Shown here: in pieces, positions 1 through 14,500 of the stretch
Layout of the letters: each line of letters begins with the position of its first letter
Numbering within the stretch: the first letter of the stretch is position 1
Assembly (NCBI GenBank): GCA_036897525.1
Contig: JAYMTJ010000026.1
Span: 44,811-108,810 of the forward strand
DNA: 64,000 nucleotides
From: Pelargonium x hortorum
Taxonomy: Eukaryota > Streptophyta > Magnoliopsida > Geraniales > Geraniaceae
Direction: 5' to 3'
Notes under the pieces: generated by a model
Databases searched by the model: none
What the model was told of the DNA's origin: nothing
What the model saw: the letters and a program-made list of their open reading frames with translations, nothing else
Made by a program: the position numbers and the translations under genes

Positions 1-3000
1 CTTCATTTCCGTATAGTTTTTGTTTAAGACCAGGACCCCGGTTTGTTACGCTTAAAAGATTTACCTACCTTATTTATGGCGTTATGAAAGCACCCATTCA
101 AAAAAAAGAACTTGGGACAGTCCCTAAGAATTATAGAACATATGTATGTTTCTAATAGTGTTACTAGCAACTTTAGAATCCTATGAAAACTGGTCGAGCA
201 GCTCCTTTTTTGTCTTTCTTATATTTATTTGTTCACAAGATATTAATTAAATAGGGTACAAACACCCCTTAGTTTAAGGGCGAAAGTTGCTGAAAAGGAA
301 AGTTTGACCTACTTAGAAAAAGAATGTCATTTCTTTTTACTACATCTTGAAATGGGGACTCACTTTAGGGATTCAAAAAAATTCTATTAAAGTCTTTCAA
401 GATATTGATATTATACTCAACCTGGATACTGGATATAAGAGCTCTTGGTGGAGACTTATCAATAAAAAAAATCAAATTAAAAAGTATAGAAAAAAGCGGA
501 GGAGTACATACGTTTTCCATTCCCCCTTTTTTATACCTGTTTTGAGCTGCCTAAACTTTTCTATTCTTTTTTCTTAGGAAATAGAGCATAGAGCCAGTTC
601 TACATAAGTGATTTAAAATTCTCCTTAAAAACTTACAAGATAACTTCTATTTAGTGGGTAAAAGTCTATTTCCCAGAAGCTAACACTACAAACAAGTGTT
701 TATTCTAAGTTGAGATGTACCTTAATATAGGTCCTAAGACTTTATACTCGGATCTAATAAAGAGGGCGGCCGCTGTAACAAGTGCTGAAACTAAAGGAGA
801 TCTTACTTGCAATCTAATTAAAAGGAATAATTTTGAAAGGTTCTTAGAAACAAGCAAGGGGAGTCTTTTTATTAAAGTAAGATCCTTTTTTTCAGGCTGT
901 AGATTTACACCCAGAAGGTAAGGGATTGCTCTTCCAAGATAGTAGACTCAGTTAACTAATATTTAGGGAGTATACAGAACTAACACTAGTAAAAAAAGCA
1001 TAACAACATTGGATATCGGGGTATATCCCTCATTCCAAGAGTATTACAAGTGCCCTCCAGAGAGCCCTTTAGAAGCCAACAATAAGCGGGGTATATAAGG
1101 CATTTTATAGTAAGATTCAGAAAGAGCACAAGTAAGATTATTTGCTTAGGGACCCTCCTGCTTGAAATCAATTTTACAAAAGTATATATAAAAGGTTTTA
1201 AAGTTAATACTCAAATACTGAAGATTGGTGTTGTTTCGTAAACCCAGGAAAATCGGGATTCCTAGATATCGAACAAGGGCGGTGGCTATACGAATACAAC
1301 AAGAAAAAGAAAATTCCTAGAATTCAGTAGCAAAGCAACCCTTAATTGCTTTCAGATCTAGAGATCTTGTTAATACGGTTTTTTGTTTACAATATATTGA
1401 TAGACAAAAGGAAGAGCTAAACATAACTCAAGAATTACTTCGAGTTAATGAGAATATAGCTCGACTGTTGAGGGGCTTTTTATACCAGAAAATCTATTTA
1501 TCTAAAAAAATTCCCAGTATTATATTTTCTATTTATTATATTATATAGTACTTTCAATGTATTTTCTTATGGGGTTCTTAAAGGACCCGGGCCCTTGGAT
1601 AGATAGTTTAGTAAATCCAATAAATACAAAAAAGGACACCTGTTTACCCAATTCTATAAAGCCTACTTTTTTAGTTAACGAAAAGATGAGGACATACTCT
1701 AGTCATTATTAACCAATCCTTAATTCCAGGAACTTGGTAGTACAAATACCAAGGGAGTATTAAAAGAACTCTTTTTTAGACTTCTCTTATTCTCTATCCC
1801 TGAATAGGAACTTCTTTAATTATAGGACTTCCTAGCTATGCTATACCTTCTTAGGACCAACTGCTTACTGACTTGTTTGTTACTCCCTTTCAGACTCATA
1901 CCCTTACTGATAGCTACTAAGACAATGTAAGAGTTCAAGTGGTATCATTTACTATCTTGGCCTTGTACTCGAAACCTTTACCCTTTTTTTTGCAATAATA
2001 AAGACTAAAAAACTTCCTACCTTAAACTGGATAATGAGAACTTCTATTATAAATTCGTATTTACTCAGCGCTTGGATATCAAGAAAACCTTCTGGGTAAT
2101 CTGACTTACGATAGTCTGGAATTCCCTAAAATCCTCGGCGTAAAAACTATTGCAAGTAATAGTCTTAATTTTGGCAGTCAAAGTTTATACCCTAAAATTT
2201 TTTTCTTTTTCTAGAGAGCCCGGTAAGTGAGACATGAAGACAAGATCTTTTTTTTTTTTTTATATAGTAATAATCTGGGAATCCCTTCATCATATAACCA
2301 AGGGAGTGCGCTAAATAAGGGCAGTGCCGGGGTCGCTGCCTCTCTCTGCTACTTCAGTATAATACAAATTATACTTAAATACATGCTAATGAATTGCCTA
2401 TTATTTTAAGGATTTGTTACCCTTAGCTCCTTGTAGAACTGGTGCTAATTTTATAGGGTACGGTCGGCAAGTAGAATTATATATATAACATATAATATAG
2501 AACTTCTATCCTCAGTATTTAACACCTGCTAGTAAAGAGCTCTATCTTTTGTAAAGTTTAACTAGGTTTTTTTCTAATTAAACAATTTCAGTTTTATACC
2601 CTTCTTTGGACAGGAATTTCAGTGTACTGCCTAGAGAGGGGAGCCGGGCCTTCAGGTTGCCCTTTTAGTCCTATTACAAAGTGCAGTAACAACCCCAGAA
2701 AAAGGACCCCTCTATACTATATAATAGTATTTACAAGCTATATCCATAGCGTGTGCGTGAGACAAAAGTACCCTTTTTCTGGATAGTTTTTAGGGAACTT
2801 AAAATATCTTGACTTATGATCCTAAACTTAAAAAATAGGCTTTGTTTTCTTAAAATTAAAACACGAGGAATCTATTTGTTGCATTAAGCTAGTATAAGGA
2901 AGGCTGTCATTCTAAGCACTAGGTATAGGGATAACCTAATACAAGACTACTGGCTATAGGTCTCTTACAATTATACCTTAAAGTAAAGGGTTTTTCAAGT

Positions 3001-6000
3001 TAATGCGTCTTCATGGTTAGTATAGAATAGAACTAAGGGGCCTCTTAAGAACGGACTGTAAATTGTAAAGGATGGGAGCTCCAATACTCTTTTTGTGAAT
3101 TCCGGAGTATAGAGAGCCACTTACAAATCTTCTTAATAGTAGCCTTACGCTGCGCTTGTTTTAAAGACAGTCGAAATCTCCAGTTTTGCTTTGGACTAGC
3201 CTAACGTAACGAGAGCCCCTTTGCGAGAGTCTGGGTTGATGATAAGGGGTATGTGTATTATCGATCTAATTATTTATACGTTTTTTCAGGACTTAGTAGA
3301 TTTTTAACTACATAATTGTAATACTACTTCGTTACAGGAATTACCCTAGAATAGAAACTTTTCCAGCTTATAAGGATAGGTATAGTATACTCTGTTTCAT
3401 TTGCACTTTATTTTGTTGTACAAGTTTGAAAATAAGGTATTCTCCTTTGTATTTTTCTTTTCTTACTAGGTATGAATAAGGAGTATATTCCTAGGTGGAG
3501 GTAATTCATACTTCAATTAATAAACTATTTATTTGGTGGCTCATCCTTGAAGAACCTTCATTAGGCCCGAAGTCACCAATTAAAACAAGGAAAACACACG
3601 AAAAAGGGCCCTATACAAGTATCCAAGATTTCTAGTATCTTACAAAGCAAAGGTTTTCCTTGTTGTTTGGATGGCATACGTGAAACAGAGGTATTCCGTA
3701 ATATACTTTTTACAAGGGTTTTCGAGAAGGGTAACCCTGCGGAGAGGTTATTGCTTTGTGTAAAGGCTTCGCTTCCAAGAGACCTTTTGTTATTTAATAG
3801 TGGAACAAAAACCTCATTTCACTAGCAATGGTTTACCTACTATCCCAATAGCTGTAGAGCAAAAAAGAAAGACGGTCTAAAACTTAGTACCTTCCTTCAC
3901 GGGAGTCCCATGCTTATCCTCTATTTTGAGCCCCAAGCCGTCTTTTGACATAGTCCGTAAATCCACTAAATTAAGGATTCCTATTAGTTTATTAGTTAGT
4001 ACGTATTACTTCCAGATTTGAATCTATAATTTTCATTTTATATCGCAGTTTTTATTCAAGTAAAACCAATTTTACACGAGCACCCTCTTAATATACTCCC
4101 CTCCAAAATATACTACGTACGAACTACCGCTCATAAAGAGTGCTTCTTTTTCAGTTTAGAAAAAAGCATGTATAAAACGCTTGGGAGTTGGGATAGAAAT
4201 ATAAGGCTACTTTAATATAGGGTGCGAAATCCGTGCTCTAACCTACCGGAATTTATAGGTTTTAACTTATTAAATTACGAATCATAAAATTGTTAATATC
4301 TTATAATTATTAATATCTTATAATTAATAGACGTAAAGGTTTAATATAAGAGTAATCGTTATCCCTTATTTAAGTAGCCATCAAGTTGACTGGAACCCAG
4401 GGCTTTAGCAGGAAGAAGCTCGTGTGCTATCTAGTAGCCGGAGGGAGTTGATATCTAAATTACTGCTGTACTTTACTAGCTTTCCTTAATGGATTTGAGG
4501 TATCCTCGTGACTAATTTTCGTTTAAAAGACATAGTAAACTCTAAAAGAGAAGCTGGACCCCTCGTTGTTTCTATAGACACGTTGTAAAAAGGAAATTAG
4601 GCATCAACACTATTCAAAAGAAAACTTACCTTCCTTAAAGTCAAAGTTTTGCTATTATAAATTTGCAATGATTCATAGTGATCAACAAAAACCTTACTTT
4701 ATAGTGAGTGCATAGCTATCCTTCTTATCAAGAGTGGCAACCCTCCGTTTTCAAGAGAAAAAAGAGATTCCAAAGAAAGAATATATAATACAGACTTTTA
4801 ATATTTATCTTCATAACGTGGCTTCAGGTAAGTCGGCTTTACCCTTTTCATCACCCTTGTTTGTCTTTGTTTGTCTTTACTTATATAAGGTTATATTCAT
4901 GGTGACCCTTTAGGATTGGTCATTATCTGCTAGTTGAAAGCGTTTTAGTTAATTGGAATTTTTTACTCAATCATGAGGAAGCCTTGAAAGAACAAGTTTT
5001 TCTCTTTCAGACTTTTTTTCAATCTTGTTTCCCTTTAGACTCTTGATACAAACTCTATTTTAGGGTTAGGGTCCCCGCAATCTCTTTTACTGATAGTTTA
5101 CATACATATCCCACAAAAATGTACGAAAGCGAATAAGCTACTTATGAGTAGAGACCCTTTTGGACTCTTGACAATTTAAGGGCGTCTTTAGGCATATTCT
5201 TACATGAGTCTATCAATAGCCTCTCGGTAGTTGGATAAGGTGCTCGTACCCTTTTTTTGTTTTGAGTAGTCACTACGGATTTCAAAGAGATAATTACTAC
5301 GAGACTTTCTATCCCACACACACATTAATTAATTATCGTTCGTGATATCTGTAGGAAATTGAACAGAATGTTAGATCTTTGGGGATCCGGGGTATAATTC
5401 TTTTGAGATCTTTCCTTTGATTAACTTTACTATACTTAATTTAACTTAACTTTAACCATTTACTGTTATAAAATTGCGCGGTGTGTTACCACTTGAATTC
5501 AAGACAAAAAACTCCATTTTTTGATATTTGATACGATTCTTTATCGAGGGTTAGAATAAAAAAAAATGTTTAGGAATTTAAGTTTACTCATTTAAGATTT
5601 AAGAAGTAGCATTCTCTTATAAGGCTTTACTAAGAATCCTTACTGAGGGTACAATTCTCTTATTTATGACTGAGATTCTTTCTAAATACGTTAAATTTTT
5701 TGTTACTAAGTTGTCCCTTTTATTTCCAATCTCTACATACAAGCAAAAAAAGAATATATAATCAAACTCAACTATAAAACAAGTATCTTATTAGGATTTC
5801 ATTTCATTACTTTATTAAGACAAATTTTCAGGTCAAATTTAATGCAAGAAAGCGCTTATTTGATATAGTCATTGGGGTTACTGAGAAGTTTTTAGTATAA
5901 TGAGTAAATCCTATAAGCTTACATTGTCTTTAAAACTACAGCATACCTAATATACTAAGGTTTATAATCGATTATCCCCAATTCGACCTTATTCGGATTC

Positions 6001-8035
6001 GGCTGTTCTTGGGAAGATTTTACTAAAAAACGATTATAAGAGAATCTCTTACATATTGAAAAATACTAGCTAATTGGTTGGTATTCTATATAATTGCCTT
6101 ATACGGACTGTATGATATATAGTAATAAAAAGGAGTTAATCGGTAATATATAAAGGCTATGAGAAGGTATAGTCAAACTGCTTCCTATCTTCCAACGAAC
6201 GAAAAAACAAAGCATACTCCTCCAAACACCTTCATCTCTTGCAGGACACCCTTTTAGAGCCTGTAGATCCAGACTAAGTATCAAGAAATAAGAATTTTTA
6301 TGCGCAGTATCCTACTATGAATAAGTCTTTCCAGTATTCTACATAAATTTCACATTGGGATTTTCTTTAAAAGGCTCGCGAGGAGGACCTTGTGACTCAT
6401 CGAGTTGGAATATTACTGGAGCTTTTTATGTCCTAGAGCTGACTACTGACTAGACCCCTTTTTCTTAAAAACACTACCTGTACCATGCTATAATTAAAAA
6501 GGTGTAATCCTTAATTTAGTTAAATTTTAAAGTTGATAATAACGTAAACTTTACTCTCTTTAGTTCAAGTTAATTTGCTTGTTACAGAAGGGCCCCTCCG
6601 TAATAGTATAAAACAAGGAAAACCTTATATAAGGAAAAATGAAACACTCTCTTTATAATTAATGAAAAGCTTTAATTCCACAGTATCTATACAGGGGTAA
6701 GCCAGAATATAAGGAGGCTTTAGTTCGTTATTGTCTATATTTCATTTCAAAAGAGCTCAAAAAAGAGTGAAGAGAAGAAGTGTACTAGCTTAGCAACCAA
6801 GGGTTATCCGTAGGACCTAAAATTTATCTTACCCTAGTAAAACAGAAAATTGGCTACATCAATCTATCAATTTTCTTACTAGTATATCGTATTTACTTTG
6901 GTTTTCTCAGGAAGGAGTCTCAAATGTCCAATGTACTCCTATTAACCAAGATATACAATAAAATGGAGTTGGAGTTTCCTTAAATAAATTCATTAAGGGC
7001 GCTCTTTAATCTAAATTCGGGAAGCCTTTCAAAATACGTTATTTCGATATCATGAAAATGTGAGTATCCTGGGGTCCTCGGCATGTATAGATCGAAATCA
7101 GTATTCTTCCCGGCGATTCTCTACCGCCCATTCTAGTTCTCTTTTTTGTCAACCATTGAAGGAAGCTTGTTTGGTGGAGGGCTTAGCTTAACCCAGAAAG
7201 AGATCGCTGTGAAGTATTGTCATTACTTAAAAATATTTATTAGCTATCTATTTTAAAATACTAAGCCTATAGTATAGACTGCAATGAGTGGTTTATTTCT
7301 AACTATATACATATTTTTTATTAGGAATCCCTTGGGTTGCGAAATTCTAATTAGAGAACCCTTTTTATATGAAGTACTTATTGTTTGAGATTACAATTAC
7401 TTATATGACTTATGTTCTCTTACTAAACTCACTGTCCTTTGGCTTATATAGGAAACTCCACAAGAAGTCCAAGGGCCTAAGCTTGTTATCCTACCTTAGC
7501 GACTAAGCGATTCCCGTGTTTTTTTAAGGAAGAAAGAATACTATTGAATAAGTTATATACACCTTTCTAATGTACACTAATTCTTCTCAAAATCTGGTAG
7601 GTTTAGTTGAAAAAGTTTCGCTTTGTGACTGTTTATTTATTAATAATACTATAGATATCTGTTTTTTAGTACAAGTTTCTTGTTATTTTTTGACTCGACT
7701 GGTACAGACTTTTAGGTAGGGTTTCACTCAGATAATTGCCTGTACTCCTCTTTAATTAGATTTTAATTTAATGTTGATTAACAAATCCAAAAATGAGTAG
7801 TATAAGCTATAGAGCAGTAAAATAGTTTGGTTACCTTACCTGAAAATAGGAATTCTTTTTTAGATAAAGAAGGGGTATTTCACAACATGAATTACAGCCA
7901 CCTTTTTGGTGGAATAATATAGAGGGTTCATGTATCATTTAATAGTTATATAAACCATATCAGCGGATAATAATTTAAGATATAATATACTATATAATAC
8001 ATATATAAGATTCATCTTTTAAAAAAACACTAGAC
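1..8035. other. non-coding A+T-rich stretch
   Basis: I see no gene here. Open frames are all under 80 codons, unrelated to each other and of ordinary chance composition. The stretch holds a 17-bp tandem duplication (listed separately), a run of T near 2250 and scattered G+C-rich palindromes, for example GGGCCC at 1589, 3606 and 6590. No tRNA, rRNA or intron signature was recognised on either strand. Confidence 0.75.
4293..4326. repeat. 17-bp exact tandem duplication
   Basis: Two head-to-tail exact copies of TTAATATCTTATAATTA occupy 4293-4309 and 4310-4326. The copies are identical, so the duplication is probably recent, as replication slippage would leave it. No function is suggested. Confidence 0.9.
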
Positions 8036-8039
8036 AATC

Positions 8040-8535
8040 TATGACCTAAAGCATCCCTAAATGAAACCCGGTACCAAATGCTAAACAAGAAACTAGAAAC
8101 CAATACACTAAACAACACATTACCATATCGTTTACGCTATAAATACATCCGGATAAGGGACCCAAACAACTACTGCTATACAATCAATAAACGAATTCCC
8201 CGATATAGTACCACCCACACTTAGAAAGATATAGCAAATACTAAAGAACATAAGAAAATCAAGGAAATTAGAACACATAAAACACAAACTGGTAGTACAA
8301 ACTTGACTAATTCATGAAATGGGACCAATCACTACTAATCATGACTCTATAAGTATTACCTATTACAATTCTATTACCGATTACCCATTACCATGATTAT
8401 CCAATAACTAACCATCAATAATTCCAAACCAAATACCAAATACCATACCCAATACAAACAACCAAACAACCCATCTAACCAATACTCATACTACCACCCA
8501 CAAACCATTACCCACCACAATATATACAGATATTA
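8040..8535. repeat. A+C-rich low-complexity, strand-asymmetric patch
   Basis: For about 500 bases the + strand is strongly A+C-rich and G-poor, unlike the strand-balanced flanks. From about 8350 it breaks into degenerate short units: ATTACC at 8355, 8373, 8380, 8387 and 8507, and CCAAATACC/CCAATAC words between 8425 and 8490. The opposite strand is correspondingly G+T-rich. It carries no open frame of note. It could be a decayed simple-sequence array or a telomere-like G-strand repeat; neither is established. The borders are abrupt, near a run of A at 8020 and again near 8530. Confidence 0.7.
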
Positions 8536-11500
8536 ACAGAGTAACACTGCTTTTATTGATTTATAGAATATTCCCTGGGTATATCTATAGATAGACTCAT
8601 GGAGCCTACCGGCACATACACATAAGTAAGGCAATTCCTTAAGGTTAAGGGTTACCTATTCTATGAATTAATGTTTACATCAAATTATAGAAATTTCATT
8701 TAACTATTGAGAGCTTGCAAAGTGAAAAGTACATTAAAGAGGGGAATAGTCAACACCCGAACCCTTAAGAGCTTCATAGCGTGTACATCTGGACTAAGTG
8801 GAGAAGTTCAAGTATATATATTAGGAAAATCGAAAAAGTGGATCAATTGCCTTCAATGGTTGACGGGCATTCTTACTTTCAATCTCTGTAAATAGTTTCA
8901 TTTTATTATCTAAGTAATTAGAATGGCTCTGAATGTTCCGAAAAAAGTTTGCTTGTTTAATAGGCCCAAAGTAGGATGGGTATACCAGTGGAACCTTGGT
9001 CCGTTGAGTTAAAAAGGATCGTTCTACCACCTGAGAGTACGCACCTGACAAAGCTAAGGGTTTGTATCGAGCGGGTTCTTCGAGGCGAGCACCTAAAAAG
9101 TGAAAACTAATAATCTAGCTATTAAAGGATTTATCTCAATATCTTAGACTTAAAGGAATTTTTGATAGTACTTCCTATTTACAACTTATAAAACATGAAT
9201 TTCGTATATATAGATATATAGCTTGGTTACAAAAGTGAGAATTCTCTGAGTCGTACTTTTCAAAGTGAAATAACTTATCTTAGCAGACCAAACTAGCCTA
9301 TAGATTTATCTTGATTTTTATAAGCGCAAAGACTTCTAACTCAAGCGGATTCGAACCTGCGACATTCAGGTGGGTGTTCTCATGACCTGACTTGTATATT
9401 TTAAGTCTTTTATTTCTATTACTGAGATTTATGTTACAAAGTTGTTTTAGTTACTATACAAACTAATATCTAGCGATTTTAATAGAATTTTCAGTGTCCT
9501 TGACCCATATATAAGGGAGTTGAGTTTAAACCTATATAAATAAAAAAGGTATCTTACTAGTACCCCCTTATCAACTAGCCTCTGAAGAAAGAATATAAAG
9601 CGAATCTACTAATAGATAATATAACTTAAAAAAAGAAGTAGTACAGGTTGAAGAAGACTCTTAACAAACAAGGTAGAGCTGTTATAAAAGAATGCATAAA
9701 TTGAGTAGTTGAAACAAAGTTTATAACTGAACCGAAGACAAAAAGGGTAAGAAGTTAAATATATAATTGACAAGGGGATTCATTAGAGCTTTCTATAGCA
9801 GATTTGTGCTTGGAATTGAAGAGATATCAGTAATCTCTTGTTATTTCTTAATGCACCTTTAACTTTGTTTGGTAATACCTACGGAGCAAGTTATAAACCA
9901 AGCCCAACCTTCTAGAGCAAGGAAGGGATATTCACAATCCAAGAATTAGAAGAATATACTTTTGGTCTATATCATAAAGCAATTCCTTTTTATGAGGCTA
10001 TTATTCAGTATAACCACCCTGTTATTTAATCAGAATTGGATAAAGTAAATTATAAGTACGATAACAAGATAGGAAGCTCTACGTAACTGATTTCATTGCC
10101 TGCCCCAAGCTTTTTATCTCAAATAAGAATGTAATAATGCTGCTTTTTATAAGACTACGCGCGCAAACTTTAGCGTTTGGTATCGCCGGTACTGCATTAA
10201 GGGACCCTTAAAGGTAATAAATAGTTGCTATGGGAAAGGGATCTCAGTAATATTCAGAGTTTTCTTACTTATGTATCTTATATCCAAACAAGATCTCATT
10301 TTTATTTAATTAACTTTTTGTAAAAATAGAATTAAGGATCGAGTATCTTATAAATAACCCTCTACTAATTTAACTCATTAGGAATTGCTTCATAGTATAT
10401 AAAAGGAGGCCTTCTAAATGAAGAGTATAGACGCAAACAGAGGGAAAACCACTAAGCAACTTTCAGTCTTGTAAGAAACACAAAGAGTATACAAAGTATT
10501 TCCACTTGGGAAAATCCCGTAGAAAAGAAGTACCCCTATTTACTTCCACGGAAAAAGGCTTTGGACTACCCGCTCTGAGGCAAGATTTATACTGTTTTAC
10601 TAATAGTTTTGTCTGATTCTTGTGTGTACTCCTTTATATATACTAAAAAGTATTTTGAGCTTAACCAGCGGGTAACTGCTTAAAACCCCTGCTTTTTGGA
10701 GCAAGGATCTCTAACCGTGGAATTTCTATACACAAATATAACGTTTTACGAAATCTACTAAAAAGAAAGTAGAAAAAAACTTATATATAATATACTCAAG
10801 GGCTCCAGTTCTACTTATTCAATCCTGGGAGAAGGAAAACTCTTCTCGAAATTTGCTAAGTAAGGGCTAGGGACATGAGATATAACTATAATTCAAGGGA
10901 TCGGATAAAAAAAACCCAGGTATTTCTACTGAATTAGATCAAAACACTAAACAATCTATGTTAGCATGCCACGATAAAAGCTATAAGACTTTTTTCCTGT
11001 CTAGCTATATATTCGAGATATCTATTTGCGTAGATTAGGGACCCTAAATAATAAAAAACTCTAATTTACTCATTGTCCATCTGATAGTAAATATGAAGAA
11101 ATCCGAGTCTTAGTTCTTCTCTAAGAGGTTCCTGGCTTAGTTCTATATGGGAGTGTTATAATGGAGGCATCCATTTCCAGGTAAAAGGAGTCAATACAAT
11201 CAATATCTTGACAATATTGGAAGAAATATACGGGAAAAACCATCGACTGATTCTAATCAAGGATTCTAAGAAAAAAGACATTACACCTTAAAGGAGTTCC
11301 TGTTTATTATAGCTTTAGATGTTAATGTATTCCAGTGTTCAAGGAATTGCTGCTATTTAAGATAAGAGATTCTATTTTCCTTGAGAGTGGATACCTTTGA
11401 GTTAATATTCCTAAATGTGGACATTGTATTTCAGATCAGAGTCTTAAAGATAGTGCTTTTCCGATTGTTATAGCCAGAACAGAAACAGATTTATTCCCTT

Positions 11501-14500
11501 CACCTTTTAAGATTACATTGATTGAGTTGAGAGTACAGTCCTAAGATTTTCTTGTCCATTTCGGTATTCGGTATTTGAGACTTATTGTACTTATTAATTT
11601 CTTTGTGCAGATACCTTACTTAGATTCCTAACTAGAAATATCCTATTGCACTTTGTCTTAGTTCTTCCGGTTTAGCTTCCCTTCTATAGTGTTACTTCCT
11701 TTCAAGCAAGGTAAAGAGACTTATCCATATCCATTAAATAAGAAACCCCCTGAATATCCTAATACTTATATATAGAGCTTCCCTGACAAACCAAAGTGAA
11801 AGACCCTAAATCTGGAGAAAAAGGTTTGTCAATAATTCAATAAGGAATTTAGGAGCTAAAAGAAAATTCAAAATATTGTATTCATAAAGTGTTTGTTTTT
11901 ATCTACAGCAGCTTTACTGAGACTGAGAATTCTATAGGGTACCCTACTCGGAGATATCTTCAAAAACGAAGGCATTTACACTAACTAAACTTATTGCAAA
12001 TTATCCAATCTAACTCTATCTTAGAACCTGTAATTTATAAACTTATCAGATAAGAGTTCAAGTTCCAGTTACTACTCAAAGTATGGACTTCGGGAACACT
12101 CCTATGCAGACATTATTCTTAAACAGTAAACACCGGATTTAAATAAAGGAAGTAATTTCAGCTTTAAAAAGCGAGTACTCCTTATTGGCTATGTACTTTT
12201 TTTCTGGAGAGACCTTATTTGTAACTTTAGTTAGTAATTCTTTTACTATTTATACTATATTTGTTATTCAATATCAGACCTAGAATTTCAAAAAGCTTTG
12301 CCGATGTAGAGAATCAAGAGAATCCTTTTCGTGTTTTATTTTATAATTATAAAGGGTACCCTAATGAAGCTTGTCTTGGAATTACACTAACTAAGGCGCT
12401 TGACAAGCTCCTTTTTTACAAACCGAGAAATGGTTCTAAAAGCAACAAACACTTTTTTAACTTCCTAGGGGCTCGAGTTTTTACAAAGAAAGGGATCCTA
12501 AACCTCAATTACTACAGCAAATCTCTACTAAGATTAGTAAAGTTAAGTCTGAAAAGGGAATTTGTTATACTACTATTTCAAGCAATCTATTACCGTGTCG
12601 AACTAAATTAATTGACAATTATTACTGTTTTTGTGTACCAAGTATTTTCTTCTTATGGCCTGCGTAAAATTCTCATTATTTATTTTGAGCAGGTAGTAGC
12701 CCGAAAGAATCCATATGTATAATAACATCTCTCAATACTGAGGAATCTCTTATTAAGCACGAAAATTCAACAATATATCCATAAAGTTTAGGTACACAAT
12801 GGAGTTCTTCCTATTATTTATCTATTTATCCTTAAATTCAAGGAGTTGGGCCCTAGTCTTAGTTATTTTCTAAGAACTTTTTAATAAAATAATTACTTAT
12901 TAACCTATTAAAGGTTACAAATTTGCCTTGAATAACTTCTATCTAAGAGCTTCTTTTAATACTTCAAAGGAAATTTGTTTACTACGGATAGATAATAATA
13001 CTTAATTAATTTGCTTTCTTATAATTACTGACCTGAGAGCTCTAAAAAGTGGGTTTCAAATAATAAGAGAGAAAAATGTAAAACTAAGGATCTTAAAATA
13101 GCACGTATTGATCCCTATCTGGATAATGAATAAGAAATTCGGAGTCTGAAAAAGTTTATTAAAAATCGAAGTAAAGCACTCGAAGTAATAAGCCAAAAAA
13201 GAATTCCTAAGTAATTAGCTTTATTTGTTGTCATCTAGGGAAAGATTGGAAAGTGTGTCGCTTAAACTTTATTAATGGACTCGTGATGTTTGGCTGTAAA
13301 TACCCAGAGTGGGATCGATCCTTAATAAGGCTATCATTTTAATCTTAATGTTAAAAATTCATGTTGAATAAAAGGCTCTCTCCTCTTAGCAAGGGCTAGT
13401 ATAACCCGGGTTTTAATCGACATCTATTTCGAGTAACAATACTCTTTTCACCGAAAACAGGAGTCAGTAGCTAGTAAGATACTAAGCAAAAGCATAAAAT
13501 GAATCCAGCTCTAATAAAAGCATGTATTTACCCAACCGATCTATACCTTGTTTTTAATTCTTAAAGAACTACCCTCTAATATCAATTTAGTCATACTGGT
13601 TCCGAGATACCTAAGTTGAGACTAAAGTTAGAAACGAGCTTTAGACTCCGATTGTACTTAGAGGAGAGAAGCCCCCGTAATATAATAAAAGATAACTCTT
13701 CTTTAGCTATCGAAAGAAAGGGATATTAAGCAGTAGAAGAAAGAAAGCATTCTCGAGTTTGGGTACAGAAAACCATGGGTTCGTGTCCTGTTAATGTGAG
13801 AGAATTGGTCTAAAATTCCATTTGTTATCTTGAAAAAAAGAGAAGGGTTTTATTTCATTATGCCGGCAAATACCGGGGGTACTTCAATGCTTTTGGAATG
13901 GGGCCCCTTCAAACTACTAATCTAACAGGGTTTGCTAGTCAACATTTCTTTTTTAACGTATCAGGTAAACACTCACAGCATGCCCTTACGTTTACATTTC
14001 ACGACTTGAACCTGCAAACCGAGGTTTAAGGCAGTCTTGTTCTACCCAGTTTTTAGGAGTGAAATCCCTGCTTTTGCATGATTAAGTTTTATACCCTAAA
14101 GAGTGCTTGTTATCTTCTTAAGATTAAGAAGTCCTATACTACGTAAATACAGAGCATCCGTTTAAATAGCATACTATACTTTTTTTCTAACAAACGTCCT
14201 ATTCGAAGACAAGTTAGGATAAACTATAAAGTACAAATTCTTTTGTTAACGGCTGTTTTAGTGAAAAGTCAAGTATCTTCTAATAGAATTTAAACTGATA
14301 TATGCCTGTAAGCTCTAACCTGCTATATTATATATTTTAGAGTATCACATAATAACACTTCCCAATAATAAATTACTCGCTAATTTTGCTCCGTGCAAAG
14401 TTCCATGCTATTGCAATTTCTACAGAGAAGAGGAGTATCCACTCAACAATACGAGGCCCTTATTAACAGCTTATAAACTACTTATTTCTACATCTCTCTG

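Noticed and set aside
12261-12611. 116-codon open frame, + strand
   Set aside because: Begins with TTG, has no family resemblance, chance length, and no neighbouring gene or signal.
13980-14050. Minus-strand tRNA-like sequence ending in GCAGGTTCAAGTC
   Set aside because: D-arm-like GGGTAGAAC and the T-loop are present, but neither anticodon stem nor T-stem pairs. Counted only in the motif excess.
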